From NCBI GenBank assembly GCA_947471745.1, contig CANJKZ010000400.1, positions 1,240,001 to 1,304,000 of the forward strand: a stretch of 64,000 nt of DNA, given 5' to 3'. Each line of letters opens with the position of its first letter. The stretch's first letter is position 1. The position numbers and the translations under genes are program-made. The notes under the pieces were generated by a model. The model had not been told where the DNA came from, ran no database searches, and saw nothing but the letters and a program-made list of their open reading frames with translations. Positions 13,171 through 25,800 of the stretch are shown in pieces. Origin of the DNA: Closterium sp. Naga37s-1. Its lineage: Eukaryota; Streptophyta; Zygnematophyceae; Desmidiales; Closteriaceae.

Positions 13171-13804
13171 GAAATCGTGGAAGATTTTATGCCGAGCATC
13201 TTGACTGTGGCGCTAATCTCTGGTGCGGAAGCGCCGTATCGCACGATTGCAACTTTAAGGCGTCTCTATGCAACATACGTTGCAGACGATTCGACATGGA
13301 ACTAAGCACACATTCCGGAACTTTGTGTTTCACTTGTTCGAAGTCCCATGGATTTTGGAGAGAAACTCGAGCAAGCAGACTCGTGTCTGGCAAATGACGG
13401 ACGGGATCTGACGACTGTGGATCAGCCCAGCCCCGCCAAATTATCCTGTCAGTGCATCAGAAGCCTGCACTGCACCCGCATTGATGAAGACACTCACCCG
13501 GCCCAACCCAACCCGAATAAACCCAGCCCAACCCATGAAAACATATAAAATTCAAACACGGAGCTCAAGTGGAGTATCTCTTTACTGTACCACGTATATT
13601 CTGTCCAATATGTACACTATCGAAATAAGTTGTGCCAGAAATGCGGATTTGCCATACGGCCTTGGGATCTCCAACTTCTATCAGTGAAGCGTGTGGGTGA
13701 AGCTCTCCTTCACTGAAAGGACACCCATCTTCACTCAAGTCTGGACTGGAGTCTCCTAATCTGGCCATTTTCCACTACGTGTGTTTCTCCCACCATGATC
13801 TGAG
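13171..13804. promoter_or_regulatory. Divergent intergenic region between GT14 and dnaE
   Basis: 634 bases separate the two divergent start codons, so promoters and 5' UTRs of both genes must lie here or nearby. I see no convincing TATA box or other named element and no further gene. A short AAACCC/CAACCC-rich tract lies near 13500-13545. Confidence 0.5.
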
Positions 13805-16800
13805 ATGCTCCATTCCAGAGCCACATCAGCCGTTCGTCCTGGGAAGATCATTTCCCGTTTTCTCACAAATTATCGATCGCTTTCACGGGAGGTCTCCTCT
13901 GATTTCGCGACGACCTGCGTAACCCGCTGCGAGCGCGTGAATCTAGAAGGCGTCGAATTCGGAAGGCTCGATCTTGGGAGACTTGCCATGCTTCATGTAA
14001 TCGTACCGTCAGACGCGCTCTCGTGCCGTCCGTTGCGCGGCCTACGCAGCACACCCGTCGCCGTCGCGAATCGTAACAACGGACGAGGATGCGACGAGTC
14101 GAACCTTCATCAGTCCCCCCCTCTCTCATTCTCCACGTCAGCGTATTTAACCGCTCTACCTTTCAGTCGTCGGACTTCCCGTCGTGGTCTCCCAGTTCTT
14201 TCCTCCTCCGTCGTAGCCGTTCCTCTCCCAGTGTCAGGCTTGTCACCTTTATCCATACTTCGAGCTCCCACCGCCTCACTTACTGGTTTGACCACGTCCG
14301 TCCGCGGTCTTCTAACCTCGGGATTCCCTCCCTTGTCGAAATCTCGCCGCGATGAGCGGAGGCTGGGGAACGCACCAGGTGGGGAAGCGTGGCGGGTGCA
14401 CTCGCAGGGTATTGCGGGGGATGCAGGGACGAGTGCAGCGGCGGTAGTTGAGGCAGAGACGGAGGCGGAGGGGAGAGAAGAGGTTGGCGGAGCGGAAGAG
14501 GAAAAAGCGGAGAAGCTTCAGTACGTGCCCTTGCACACACACAGCGACTTCAGCCTTTTAGACGGAGCCAGCCAGGTCCGTGGCCCTGTAACTCCTTACA
14601 TAAACCGGATTAAGCGAGTACAAAACTTGACTTGATCCCCACGCTGGTAATTTCTGCGTCCGTACCTCCTTACGTCCTTATTGAACCCCCATCCTGTTGC
14701 TCCTGATCATGCCCCCACACGTGATGGCAGCTGAAGGGACTGGTGGCACGCGCCAAGGAGCTCAACATGCCCGGCATTGCGCTCACTGACCATGGCGGTG
14801 AGTCTGCTGCGCCTTTTGAGTCGCCTCAAAAGCCTCTTCGTTCTGAGTTGAATCTCAAAATTGAATTACAAGGGGTGGAACGCGCCAAGGAGCTCAACAT
14901 GCCCAACATTCCTCTCACTGGGCACGGTGGTGAGTCTGCTGCGCTTCACTTACAAGTCTCATTACCTGTAGACAGTCTAATTCACCGCAGACAGTCTAAT
15001 TCACCGCAGACAGTCTAATTCACCGCAGACAGACCTCAAATTTCTTCCCTCTGTCAACCCCTCTTGCCTTTGCTGGCTTTCCCCCCACTCGCCTTGTCTT
15101 GTGTGTTTTGCCTATCGACGCCTTACCCACCCATCCTCTCCTGCCTTCGCAACCCCCGCCACGCTCCCTTTCATTCAATTAAAGTCCATCATTGCAACAA
15201 ATTGTGCTTAATGGGTGGTTTTTGAGGTGCCTTGAAAACACACACACCCGTCTCCCGCCAACTCCCCCCTCCTCTCTTCCCCCGCCCCTCTCCCCCCAGT
15301 GATGTACGGTGTGCTGCAGCTGGTGCGCATGTGCGAGGCGGAGGGCTTAAAGCCCGTGATCGGCAACGAGATGTACCTCGTGCATGACCAGGGCGCTCCC
15401 GCTGCTCTGCTGCAGGCCGCACGGGCCCTCAGGGAGCAGGAGGAGCAGGGAGAGCAGGGGGAGTTGCGGGAGGAGAGAGAGGAGAGTGGGATGGGAATGA
15501 GGATGGGAGGGGCGGAAGGGGAAGGGGATGGGGGAGGAGGACAGGTGGTGTTGGAAAGAGTGGGGGAGGTTGGTGGTGCTGTGAAGGGGAGTGGTAGTGG
15601 AGAGGGGGATGTGGGGCAAGGAGTAGGGGGTGAGGTGGCTGAGGGGCTGGCTGGGGAAGAGCAGGCAGGGGAGGCGGAGGCAGTTGGGGCAGGGAAGGCG
15701 GTTAAAGCACCCCCAGTCAAAAGGTGAGTGCGTGGGAGGGCGGATTGGCCCGAAGGGGAGAAATGATTCATTTCGTATTATGGTAGGGGCAGCTTTTTAA
15801 GCAAGGCAAGGTGCCCGTGTGCCTCTCCCACGCATCCATCTCCCACGCATCCGTCTCCCACCCATGCATCTACTCCCCACCCCACAGGTACCACCTGACG
15901 GTGCTGGCCAAGGACATGGAGGGGTACCGCAACCTGGTGCAGCTCACGTCCCTCTCGCACCTGCATGGCATGGTGGTGAGTCTATGTCGCATGCTTGTGA
16001 GAAGGAAGAAGGGAGTCATGGAGTGGGGAGCACCGAGCACTTGGGCAGGTATACTCTCATCTGTTTTTCTCTTTGAATCTGTGCGTAAAAGCACACGGAG
16101 AGGTGTGCAGTGGGCAGTTTGATTTGACGAGATCTTGTGTATCTTCATGGTTCCACATGAGGCTCGATTGTAAAATCCCGTCAAATGATTTTTCTGTTTC
16201 TTTCTTCGTTCTGCTTCATGGCAGGGCAATGGTGCAAGAGGGCGTCCGTGCATCACAAGGTGGGTGTGCGCATCGCATGCATCGCATGCATGCTGCATGA
16301 ATCGTCTAGAGGCTGCTGACACGTTTCTACATCTTTGAGTGCAAGAATGGGACTTGCTTTACCAAGCTGTTGGGCTATGCACCCTGCGTGTTTGTGACAG
16401 GGCTTTGGCCGATTTGCACCCTCTCTCCCCCACACCACCTCGACCCATTTTCGTTACTGTTGCAGGGAGCTGTTGGCGCATCACAGGAAGGGGCTCATCG
16501 TGCTGAGTGGATGCATGTCAGGGGAGGTATGCTGGATGCATGTCAGGGGAGGTATGCTGGATGCATCATTCGATTGGATGCAAATGCATCATGCATTGGC
16601 CAGGCCTTGCAGTGTAGTGTATCTTCTTTTCTCTTTCCACCCTCCCATTTTTCCAAACGCTGATCTGGTTCACTCAGTATTCCTTTCATCTCTCTCTTCC
16701 CCTCCCTACTTGTCTGTGATTGCCAGGTGCCTCGTGCCATCATGGCCGATAGCATGGACGAGGCGCGAAGCACAGTCGACTGGTGAGTCCATCCCCTGCA

Positions 16801-19800
16801 TGTGCTGCATCACATTATGCTTTCAAGTATGTGCATGGATGACACGTAATAGTGAAGGCTGCCAAGCATTCACATGTGGGATTAAATCATGACTGATTTT
16901 CATGTTGTTGCTTTCAGCTTTGGACTTTGCTGTTGTACCAGTTGACTGCAGTCCGTACCTTATTCGGGATTGGCACCACTGCGCTATCACACCACACCTC
17001 TTGTGCCCCCTCTTCTCCCCGTCCTCACGTGCCTGATTGCTGCAGGTACCGCACGGTGTTTGGGTCGGACTACTATCTCGAAGTGATGGACCACGCCTGT
17101 AAATCCTTAGGCTTCTGGCCCCGCTTCATATGTCCCCCCAACACCTTCTCCGTTATGTTTCACAGGTACCACTCGGTGTTTGGGTCGGACTACTACCTAG
17201 AGGTGATGGACCACGGGCGCATTGACTTTGGTAGCGGCTACGATGTCAACGCCAAGATCAACCGCACGCTGCTGCACCTGTCACAGGAGACGGTGAGGCT
17301 GTGAGACGGTGAGATGGTGAGATGGTGATGGGACTGTGACATGAGGGCGGATGTGACTGTGCCTCATGCTTTCCTTTGAGTTACTACTATTTGAGAGTCG
17401 CGTCACTAGTAAATTACGTGCTGCAGCAGCCATTTCATGGCGGTGGAGGGGGGGTGGGGAGGCGAACAACAATGCACTGTAAGGCTGTGGTACAACCCAG
17501 TGTGTGATATAATGTGGTATAGTGTTTTACAGTGTGGTACGATGCGCCCCTGGAGGTTTAAGGGCGAATAGTAGTGCCCTGGCGCTCATTTCTTCAGTGC
17601 TACACCCCCCACCCGTTTTTCAACGGTCCCAGGCTCGCTCCTCTGTGGCCTCTCATGCTCTTGTCACATTGGTACGGTCCTCTTCCCTCCACCCCCCCAC
17701 CCTTCCAGGGCGTGCCCCTGGTGGCCACCAACGACTCTCACTTCACCCGGGCTACAGACCACAGGGCACACCAAACTCTTGTCTCTGTCAAGGTCTGTTT
17801 CTGTGCTTTTTGCACTGCCAGAGCAATTCATGCAAGCATCTCTTTTGTTCCTTTTGCATCTCCATGTTTATAATTTTGTGATTATCTACCTCTCAATTTA
17901 CTCTCTCTCCCTCTTACCCTGCCTTCCCCATTGCACTGATGGCTTACTTCTCATGCTCATCTCGTCCGCCGTTGTGTGTCCATGATGTGTTGTGTTTCAG
18001 GCTGGGAAGAATCTTGTCCAAGCGTACACGTGAGTCGCCTGCCTCTCTTTTCTACATTTCTATTCCAGCAGTATATTCGAAGTTGTCTTGCATCAAGGCT
18101 TTTTTTTCAATAGTATTTCAGTTTGCCCTATCCCAATGCGCACACCACACCACATCAGGGGTCAGGAATATGTCAAGTCTCCAGAGGAAATGCTGGAGAG
18201 TCTACAGAGGACCCTTCCCGAGGAGTATGCTCTGGAATCCCTCCAGAACTCGCTGCGCATTGCTGATAAGGTGAGGCTTTTGTCTATCATGTGGCTTCGT
18301 TGGGTCGACTCATAGCTATCGAGGAAATGCTGGAGAGTCTACAGAGGACCCTTCCCGAGGAGCATGCTCTGGAAGCCCTCCAGAACTCGCTGCGCATTGC
18401 TGGCAAGGTGCGGCCGCCTGTCTGTTACGTGGCTCTTGCGTCAACCCTGAGCCGCTGATAACCCGAATTGAGTGATAAGTCGCTTCACAGCTTGCAAAGG
18501 ACTCTCCCGTGCCTCGCCCATCTTCTCGCCTCCCCTCGTCTCCCCCAGGTGGTCTCCTACTCCTCCGACCTCTTCTCGTCCAAGCCCAAGCTGCGTCTTT
18601 AGCCCTTTCTACATCCCCTTCCTCTCCCCTTCCTCTCCCCTTCCTCTCCCCTCCTCTCCCCTCCTCTCCCCTCGCCCCTCCCCCAGGTGGTCTCCTACTC
18701 CTCCGACCTCTTCTCCTCCAAGCCCAAGCTACCCACCTTTGACGTGCCTCCTGGTCACACTGACGCCTCGTGGCTTGAGGTGCATGCGTGCGAGGGGAGA
18801 GACAGGGGGGCAGAGGATGAATGGGGTAGTGATGGATGGATGGGAAGTGACGGAGAGAAGAGGGGAGGGTGGGGGGAGGAGAGGGGAGGGGAGGGGAGGA
18901 GAGGGGAGGGGAGGGGAGGAGAGGGGAGGGGAAGGGAAGGGACGGGAGGGGAGGGGAGGGGGAATAAGGGAGGGGAGGGGAGGGGAGGGGAGGGGAGGGG
19001 AAAGAGCAGAGTAGAGGAGAGGAGAGGAGAGGAGAGGAGAGGAGAGGAGAGCAGGGAGAGGGGATTTAGAGAGAAAACTCTCATTGGCTTTAGTTATTGT
19101 TGTGTTGTATGATTGTATCACTGTCTATCTGATCCTTTTTGTTGTACTGTCATTACTTCTCCATGCTCACACATGTCTATTCCATGCTTGCGTGCTCTGC
19201 GTGGAATCAGAGTGAGTCGCGGAGGGGGCTGCAGGCAGTGATGGGTGTGCAGACATGGGAGGCAGTACCGCAACCGTATAGGGAGCGATTGGACCTTGAA
19301 CTCAGGGTTATTTGCAACTATGGCCTCTCCGCCTACTTCCTTGTATGTCCGCCTCTCTTCTCCGATCCCATACGATTTTATTCTGAGTCGAACAGTAGTA
19401 AACTCAGTTGCTGTTGCGAGATCCAGACATAGCTCAGTGAGCTGCGTGCTGTTGCGAGATCCAGACATAGCTCAGTGAGCTGCGTGCTGTTGCGAGATCC
19501 AGACATAGCTCAGTGAGCTGCGTGCTGTTGCGAGATCCAGACATAGCTCAGTGAGCTGCGTGCTGTTGCGAGATCCAGACATAGCTCAGTGAGCTGCGTG
19601 CTGTTTCGAGAATATCTGCCATTGCATTCTTTGTCGCATGGTCATTCTTTGTCGCATGGTCATTCTTTGTCGCATGGTCATTCTTTGTCGCATGGTCATT
19701 CTTTGTCGCATGGTCATTCTTTGTCGCATGGTCATTCTTTGTCGCATGGGCATTCTTTGTCGCATGGTCATTCTTTGTCGCATGGTCATTCTTTGTCGCA

Positions 19801-22800
19801 TGGTCATTCTTTGTCGCATGGTCATTCTTTGTCGCATGGTCATTCTTTGTCGCATGGTCATTCTTTGTCGCATGGTCATTCTTTGTCGCATGGTCATTCT
19901 TTGTCGCATGGTCATTCTTTGTCGCATGGTCATTCTTTGTCGCATGGTCATTCTTTGTCGCATGGTCATTCTTTGTCGCATGGTCATTCTTTGTCGCATG
20001 ATCATTCTTTGTCGCATGGTCATTCTTCCATCCCATATGCTGTTTCTTGAAGTCAACACAATAGTCATCTTGTCATCGTTCCGCTCGTAACTCTCCCCTC
20101 CCTCTCACGCTCCCACCACCCCTCCTCATTCCTCCCCTCTCCTCCCCACTCTCCCTTTCCATTCCTCCTCAACCCCCTCCTCAACCCTCCCCACCCCTCC
20201 CCGCCCCTCCCCAACCCTCACCCCCCCCCCCGAGCAGATAGTGGCGGACATCATCCAGTTTGCGCGCAGAAACGACATTCCCGTGGGCCCAGGCAGGTGA
20301 GGTGGGGCATGGAGGAGGGGGGTCTAATGAGCCAGAATGCCGTATTTGAGGCAGTTAGTCCGGATGAGACTCAGTTTGCTGGTTTGAACTGAACCACATT
20401 CTTATGGGCCTGGGCAGGTGAGGCAGCCGTGTGATATAGAGGGGAGTGAGTGACATGGTACTGCTGATGGGGGCTCTCAGCTCATGGGGAGTTCGGCACT
20501 GCTGCACTCGTATGAAGTTCGGCACTGCTGCACTCGTATGAAGTTCGGCACTGCTGCACTCGTATGAAGTTCGGCACTGCTGCACTCGTATGAAGTTCGG
20601 CATTGCTGCACTCGTATGAAGTTCGGCACTGCTGCACTCGTATGAAGTTCGGCACTGCTGCACTCGTATGAAGTTCGGCACTGCTGCACTCGTATGAAGT
20701 TCGGCACTGCTGCACTCGTATGAAGTTCGGCACTGCTGCACTCGTATGAAGTTCGGCACTGCTGCACTCGTATGAAGTTCGGCACTGCTGCACTCGTATG
20801 AAGTTCGGCACTGCTGCACTCGTATGAAGTTCGGCACTGCTGCACTCGTATGAAGTTCGGCACTGCTGCACTCGTATGAAGTTCGGCACTGCTGCACTCG
20901 TATGAAGTTCGGCACTGCTGCACTCGTATGAAGTTCGGCACTGCTGCACTCGTATGAAGTTCGGCACTGCTGCACTCGTATGAAGTTCTGTTCACTTGCA
21001 CAAGCGGCACTACTGGGGGTCTAGTGCTACTTTGTGCTCTGATTGGTCATCGTGTCTGCTACTTTGTGCTCTGATTGGTCATTGTGTCTGCTACTTTGTG
21101 CTCTGATTGGTCATCGTGTCTGCTACTTTGTGCTCTGATTGGTCATCGTGTCTGCTACTTTGTGCTCTGATTGGTCATTGTGTCTGCTACTTTGTGCTCT
21201 GATTGGTCATCGTGTCTGCTACTTGTGCTCTGATTGGTCATCGTGTCTGCTACATTGTGCTCTGATTGGTCATCGTGTCTGCTACTTTGTGCTCTGATTG
21301 GTCATCGTGCCTGCTACTTGTGCTCTGATTGGTCATCGTGTCTGCTACATTGTGCTCTGATTGGTCATCGTGTCTGCTACTTTGTGCTCTGATTGGTCAT
21401 CGTGTCTGCTACTTTGTGCTCTGATTGGTCATCGTGTCTGCTACTTTGTGCTCTGATTGGTCATCGTGCCTACTACTTCGTGCTCTGAATCAACTCGATT
21501 TTTCCTCGTGGCTCTCCCTTTCCCCCGCACTCTCCCCCCTTCTCCCTCTGCGCCTTCAACGCTCACCTGGCAGGGGGTCAGCAGCAGGGTCGCTGGTGGC
21601 ATACGCGCTGGAGATAATCTCCATCGACCCCATCGAGCATGGTGAGTGAGTGAGCGGTCCCTGCCCCTTCATGCGCTCCCTCCGGTACCTCAAGTGCACA
21701 CCCTTTGGGTCAGCAGCGGGATCCTTGGTGGCATACGCGCTGGAGATCATATCCATTGATCCCATCGAGCATGGTGAGTGAGCGGACATTATTCCTCCTT
21801 TTTTTTTTCAATTCAACGGACATTATTCAAATTGCGCTGTTGCACGGTTGCGCCCTTGCGCCGTCGCGCCCTGGCGCCCTCGTGCCCTCGCGCCCTTGCG
21901 CCAACCCCGCATCTCCGCATCCCCGCATCGCGCCTTGGTCCACGCGCGCGCCTTGGACCAAGTCGCGCAAGCCCAAGCCCAAGCCCAAGCCCAAGCCCGC
22001 GCGCGCCTTGGTCGCGCCTACGTCCGCGCGCGCGCCTTGGTCTGCGACGCGCGACTTGGTCTGCGCGCGCGCCTCGGTCTGTGCGCGCGCATCCCCGCAT
22101 CCCCGCATCCCTGCTTCCCCGCATCCCCGTATCCCCGGCGTGCCGTTGCGCTATTGCGCTGGCCCTGGAGATCATCGCCGTTCCCACTCCCCATTGAGCA
22201 CGGAGAGCTGCCAATGCACTGCACCCAGCCTATGCTCGTCATGCGGGGCTCACTGAAGTGCACCGCCCTCACACTCACCTCGAATGGTCCTTCATTAATC
22301 ATACTCACAGCACACTAGTAATAGGGGCAAATAGGTAATGCAAAACAAGCCACGGCTGCTCAAGCACAGGCTCGAGCACGTGCAGAAGGTCCCCTGTGCT
22401 CTGCTCAGCGGCTCCCCCTCAAGGCGGTGGGGGCTGCCCCAGCCTCAACGGCCTTGTCTCTTTCCCTCTGTCCTCTCCCCTTTTCGTGCCCCCCGTCCTC
22501 TTTGCCACGTCCTCTTTCCCACGTCCTCTAACCCCAAGTGCACTCTTCCAGCTATTGCCTGACAGAATTCCTCATCCCACCATCCCCTCAACTCCTCAAC
22601 CCTGATCCCACCATTACACACCCCCCCCCAGGGCTGTACTTTAAGCGATTTATGTACGAGGAAAGGCTGTCGTTTCAATAGATTCCCTTCTTTTTCCTGC
22701 TCTCCATGGCACCCCTACCTTTCTTTCCGCCCGTCGCCCATTCCGCGAACGCACTGCCCTCCCCACAGGGCTGTACTTTGAGCGTTTTTTGAACGAAGAA

Positions 22801-25800
22801 AGGCTGGCTCCTCCCGATATTGACTCCGACTTTTGCCCTCTCGGGCGGGATAAGGTGGGTGCGTTGCGGTTGAATGTGGTGCCTGCTGTAAGGCGGTGAG
22901 TGGAAGAGATCACAAGAAGTTACGTGTGCGACGCACACAGGATCGGGCAGAAGAATATAGTTACTGCTGGTACCTGCAGGGCCAACAAACACTTCATTTG
23001 TTGCCTCTTCCCTGCATGCAATCACATAACAGAATATGCACCCTTTCCGTCTCTTACCGCCTCACCCCTCTCTACCGCCCGGCAACGCACCCTCTCTGCC
23101 CCACCCGTCCCCACTCGTGCCTCTCCCCGTCAGATCCTGGCATGGATTGCAGAGAAATATGGCGCTCACAGGGTGGCACAGATCGCCACGTTCAACCGCA
23201 TGACAATTTGGACGATGCTCCTCCTGTTTCCCCCTGCACCCTTCCCCCTACTGCCTTTCCTCCCCACCCCCTGCAACTTTCCCTGTCAGATCCTGGCATA
23301 CATTGCAGAGAAGTACGGCGCTCACAGGGTGGCACAGATTGCAACCTTCAACCGCATGGGGTCACGTGCTGTGCTCAAGGACGTGGGGCGCGACATGCAG
23401 ATTCCTTTAAACATCATGAACGAGCTTACAAAGCTGGTGAGAGGGGGATAATGAGAGGGGGTGCAAGTGTGAATGGTTGCTTGCGTTGATGTACTGTGAA
23501 GGACGTGGGGCGCGACATGGAGATTCCTTTCAACGTCATGAATGAGCTTACAAAGCTGGTGAGAGGGGGATAATGAGAGGGGGTGCAAGTGTGAATGGTT
23601 GCATGCGTTGATGTACTGTGAAGGACGTGGGGTGCTACATGGAGATTCCTTTCAACCTGCTGTACGAACTTACGAAGCTGGTGAGTGAGAGAATGGGAGA
23701 AGGTAAAGCAGGGTGTGGGACATACTGCTGGTCAGGACATGGGGCGAGACATGGCAATTCCAATGAACATCCTAACAACGGGGGTGCGTAATGGTAACGG
23801 AGGTGCGTAATGGTAACGGGGGTGCGTAATGGTAACGGGGGTGCGTTATGGTAACGGGTGCGTTATGGTTGCGGTGCGTTACGGTAACGGTGGTGCGTTA
23901 TGGTAACGGGGGTGCGTTATGGTAACGGTGGTGCGTTACGGTAACGGGGTTGCGTTACGGTAACGGTGGTGCGTTATGGTAACGGGGTTGCGTTACGGTA
24001 ACGGTGGTGCGTTATGGTAACGGTGGTGCGTTATGGTAACGGGGTTGCGTTATGGTAACGGGGTTGCGTTATGGTAACGGGGTTGCGTTATGGTAACGGT
24101 TGCGTTATGGTAACGGGGTTGCGTTATGGTAACGGGGTTGCGTTATGGTAACGGTGGTGCGTTATGGTAACGGGGTTGCGTTACGGTAACGGTGGTGCGT
24201 TATGGTAACGGTGGTGCGTTATGGTAACAGGGTTGCGTTATGGTAACGGGGTTGCGTTATGGTAACGGGGTTGCGTTATGGTAACGGGGTTGCGTTATGG
24301 TAACGGGTGCGTTATGGTTGCGGTGCGTTACGGTAACGGTGGTGCGTTATGGTAACGGGGTTGCGTTATGGTAACGGTTGCGTAATGGTAACGGTTGCGT
24401 TATGGAAACGGGTGTGTTATGGTAACGGGGTTGCGTTACGGTAACGGGGGCGCTTTATGGTAACGGCTCTGCAATGCCGTCCAATGCCGTCCAATGCCGT
24501 CCAATGCCCTCTAAATCCAATCTGCTCGTGTGCATCGATAGCAGGTGCCGGTGGAGAGGGGCCAGGCAGTGTCCCTGAGCATACGCATGGTGGCCTCAAC
24601 TCCCTGCGCCCATTCCACCTGCCATGCGCTTCATGACTTGCATGACCCATGCCACGTGTTGCTCCACCACGTGTGCTTGAGTGCAGGTGCCAGTGGAGGG
24701 AGAGGGGTAAGGCAGTGTCCCTGAGCGCCCTCAGGGCGGACTCAACTCCGTATGCCCGTCCCACCTGCTACCTGTTGCTTCACCCGTCCAATGAGTGCAG
24801 GTGCCGGTGGAGCGAGGCAAGGCAGTGTTGCTGAAAACCCTCATGGCGGAAGACACCCCCTTCAGGAGACGCGTGTGCCTTTCCCATGTGCTGTACGTTT
24901 CCCTAACTAACCCCTGTGTCCTCCAATGTCCTCGTGCATGTGTGGCTGCAGGTGCCAGTGGAGCGAGGCAAGGCAGTGTTGCTGAAAACCCTCATGGCGG
25001 AAGACACCCCCTTCAGGAGACGTGTGTGCCTTTCCCATGTGCTGTGCGTTTCCCTAACTCACCCCTGTGTCCTCCAATGTCCTCGTGCATGTGTGGCTGC
25101 AGGTGCCAGTGGAGCGAGGCAAGGCAGTGTCGCTGAAAACCCTCATGGCGGAAGACACCCCTTTCAGGCGACGCGTGGAGAGGGATGCAATGGTGAGTGT
25201 TCAGTGCGGTGTAGTCCAGTGCAGTGCAGTATGTGCGTGGGAACAGGAGTGTAGGCATTGCCGACAAGGTAAGCTCAGTGGAGAGGGGCAAGGCAGTGTT
25301 GATGAAAACCCTCATGGCGGAGGACACCCCCTTCAGGAGACGCATGGAGAGGGACTCGATGGTGAGTGCGGTGGAGTGCAGTATGGGGATGGATGAGAAG
25401 GTGAGTGTGGCATGCGCATGGAGATGGGTGCAATGGTGAGCTCCTTCTCCCTGCTCGTATCATTGTGCGGTTCAGTACACTGTCTCTTTCCTTCATATCG
25501 CATCATTGCAAATTCCTCACACCTTCCTAGACACCCAACCAGCCCAAAATTTGTTTTTCATGTCCACAAACACATCTCGTCTGTACATACACAGCTCTTA
25601 CAATGCGTGGAGTTGGGGCAGCTGTTGGAGGGCACGAACCGCTCCTTCGGTGTGCATGCAGCCGGCATCATCATCTCGCCCGCCTGCTTCCCCCTCTCCC
25701 AGGTCAGCTGCACTCTTCCTCCTCTCCACGCTCCTCCTCACGCACTCTTCCACTCTCTACATTCTGTACTTTTTATTTTCCTCCCCTTCTCCCTTTCCCC

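Noticed and set aside
19548..21010. Repetitive open frames of 150-206 residues
   Set aside because: They result from the 18-bp and 26-bp arrays inside dnaE introns 13 and 14.
19412..21490. CRISPR-like arrays
   Set aside because: Units are directly tandem without variable spacers, in a eukaryotic gene, with no cas genes.
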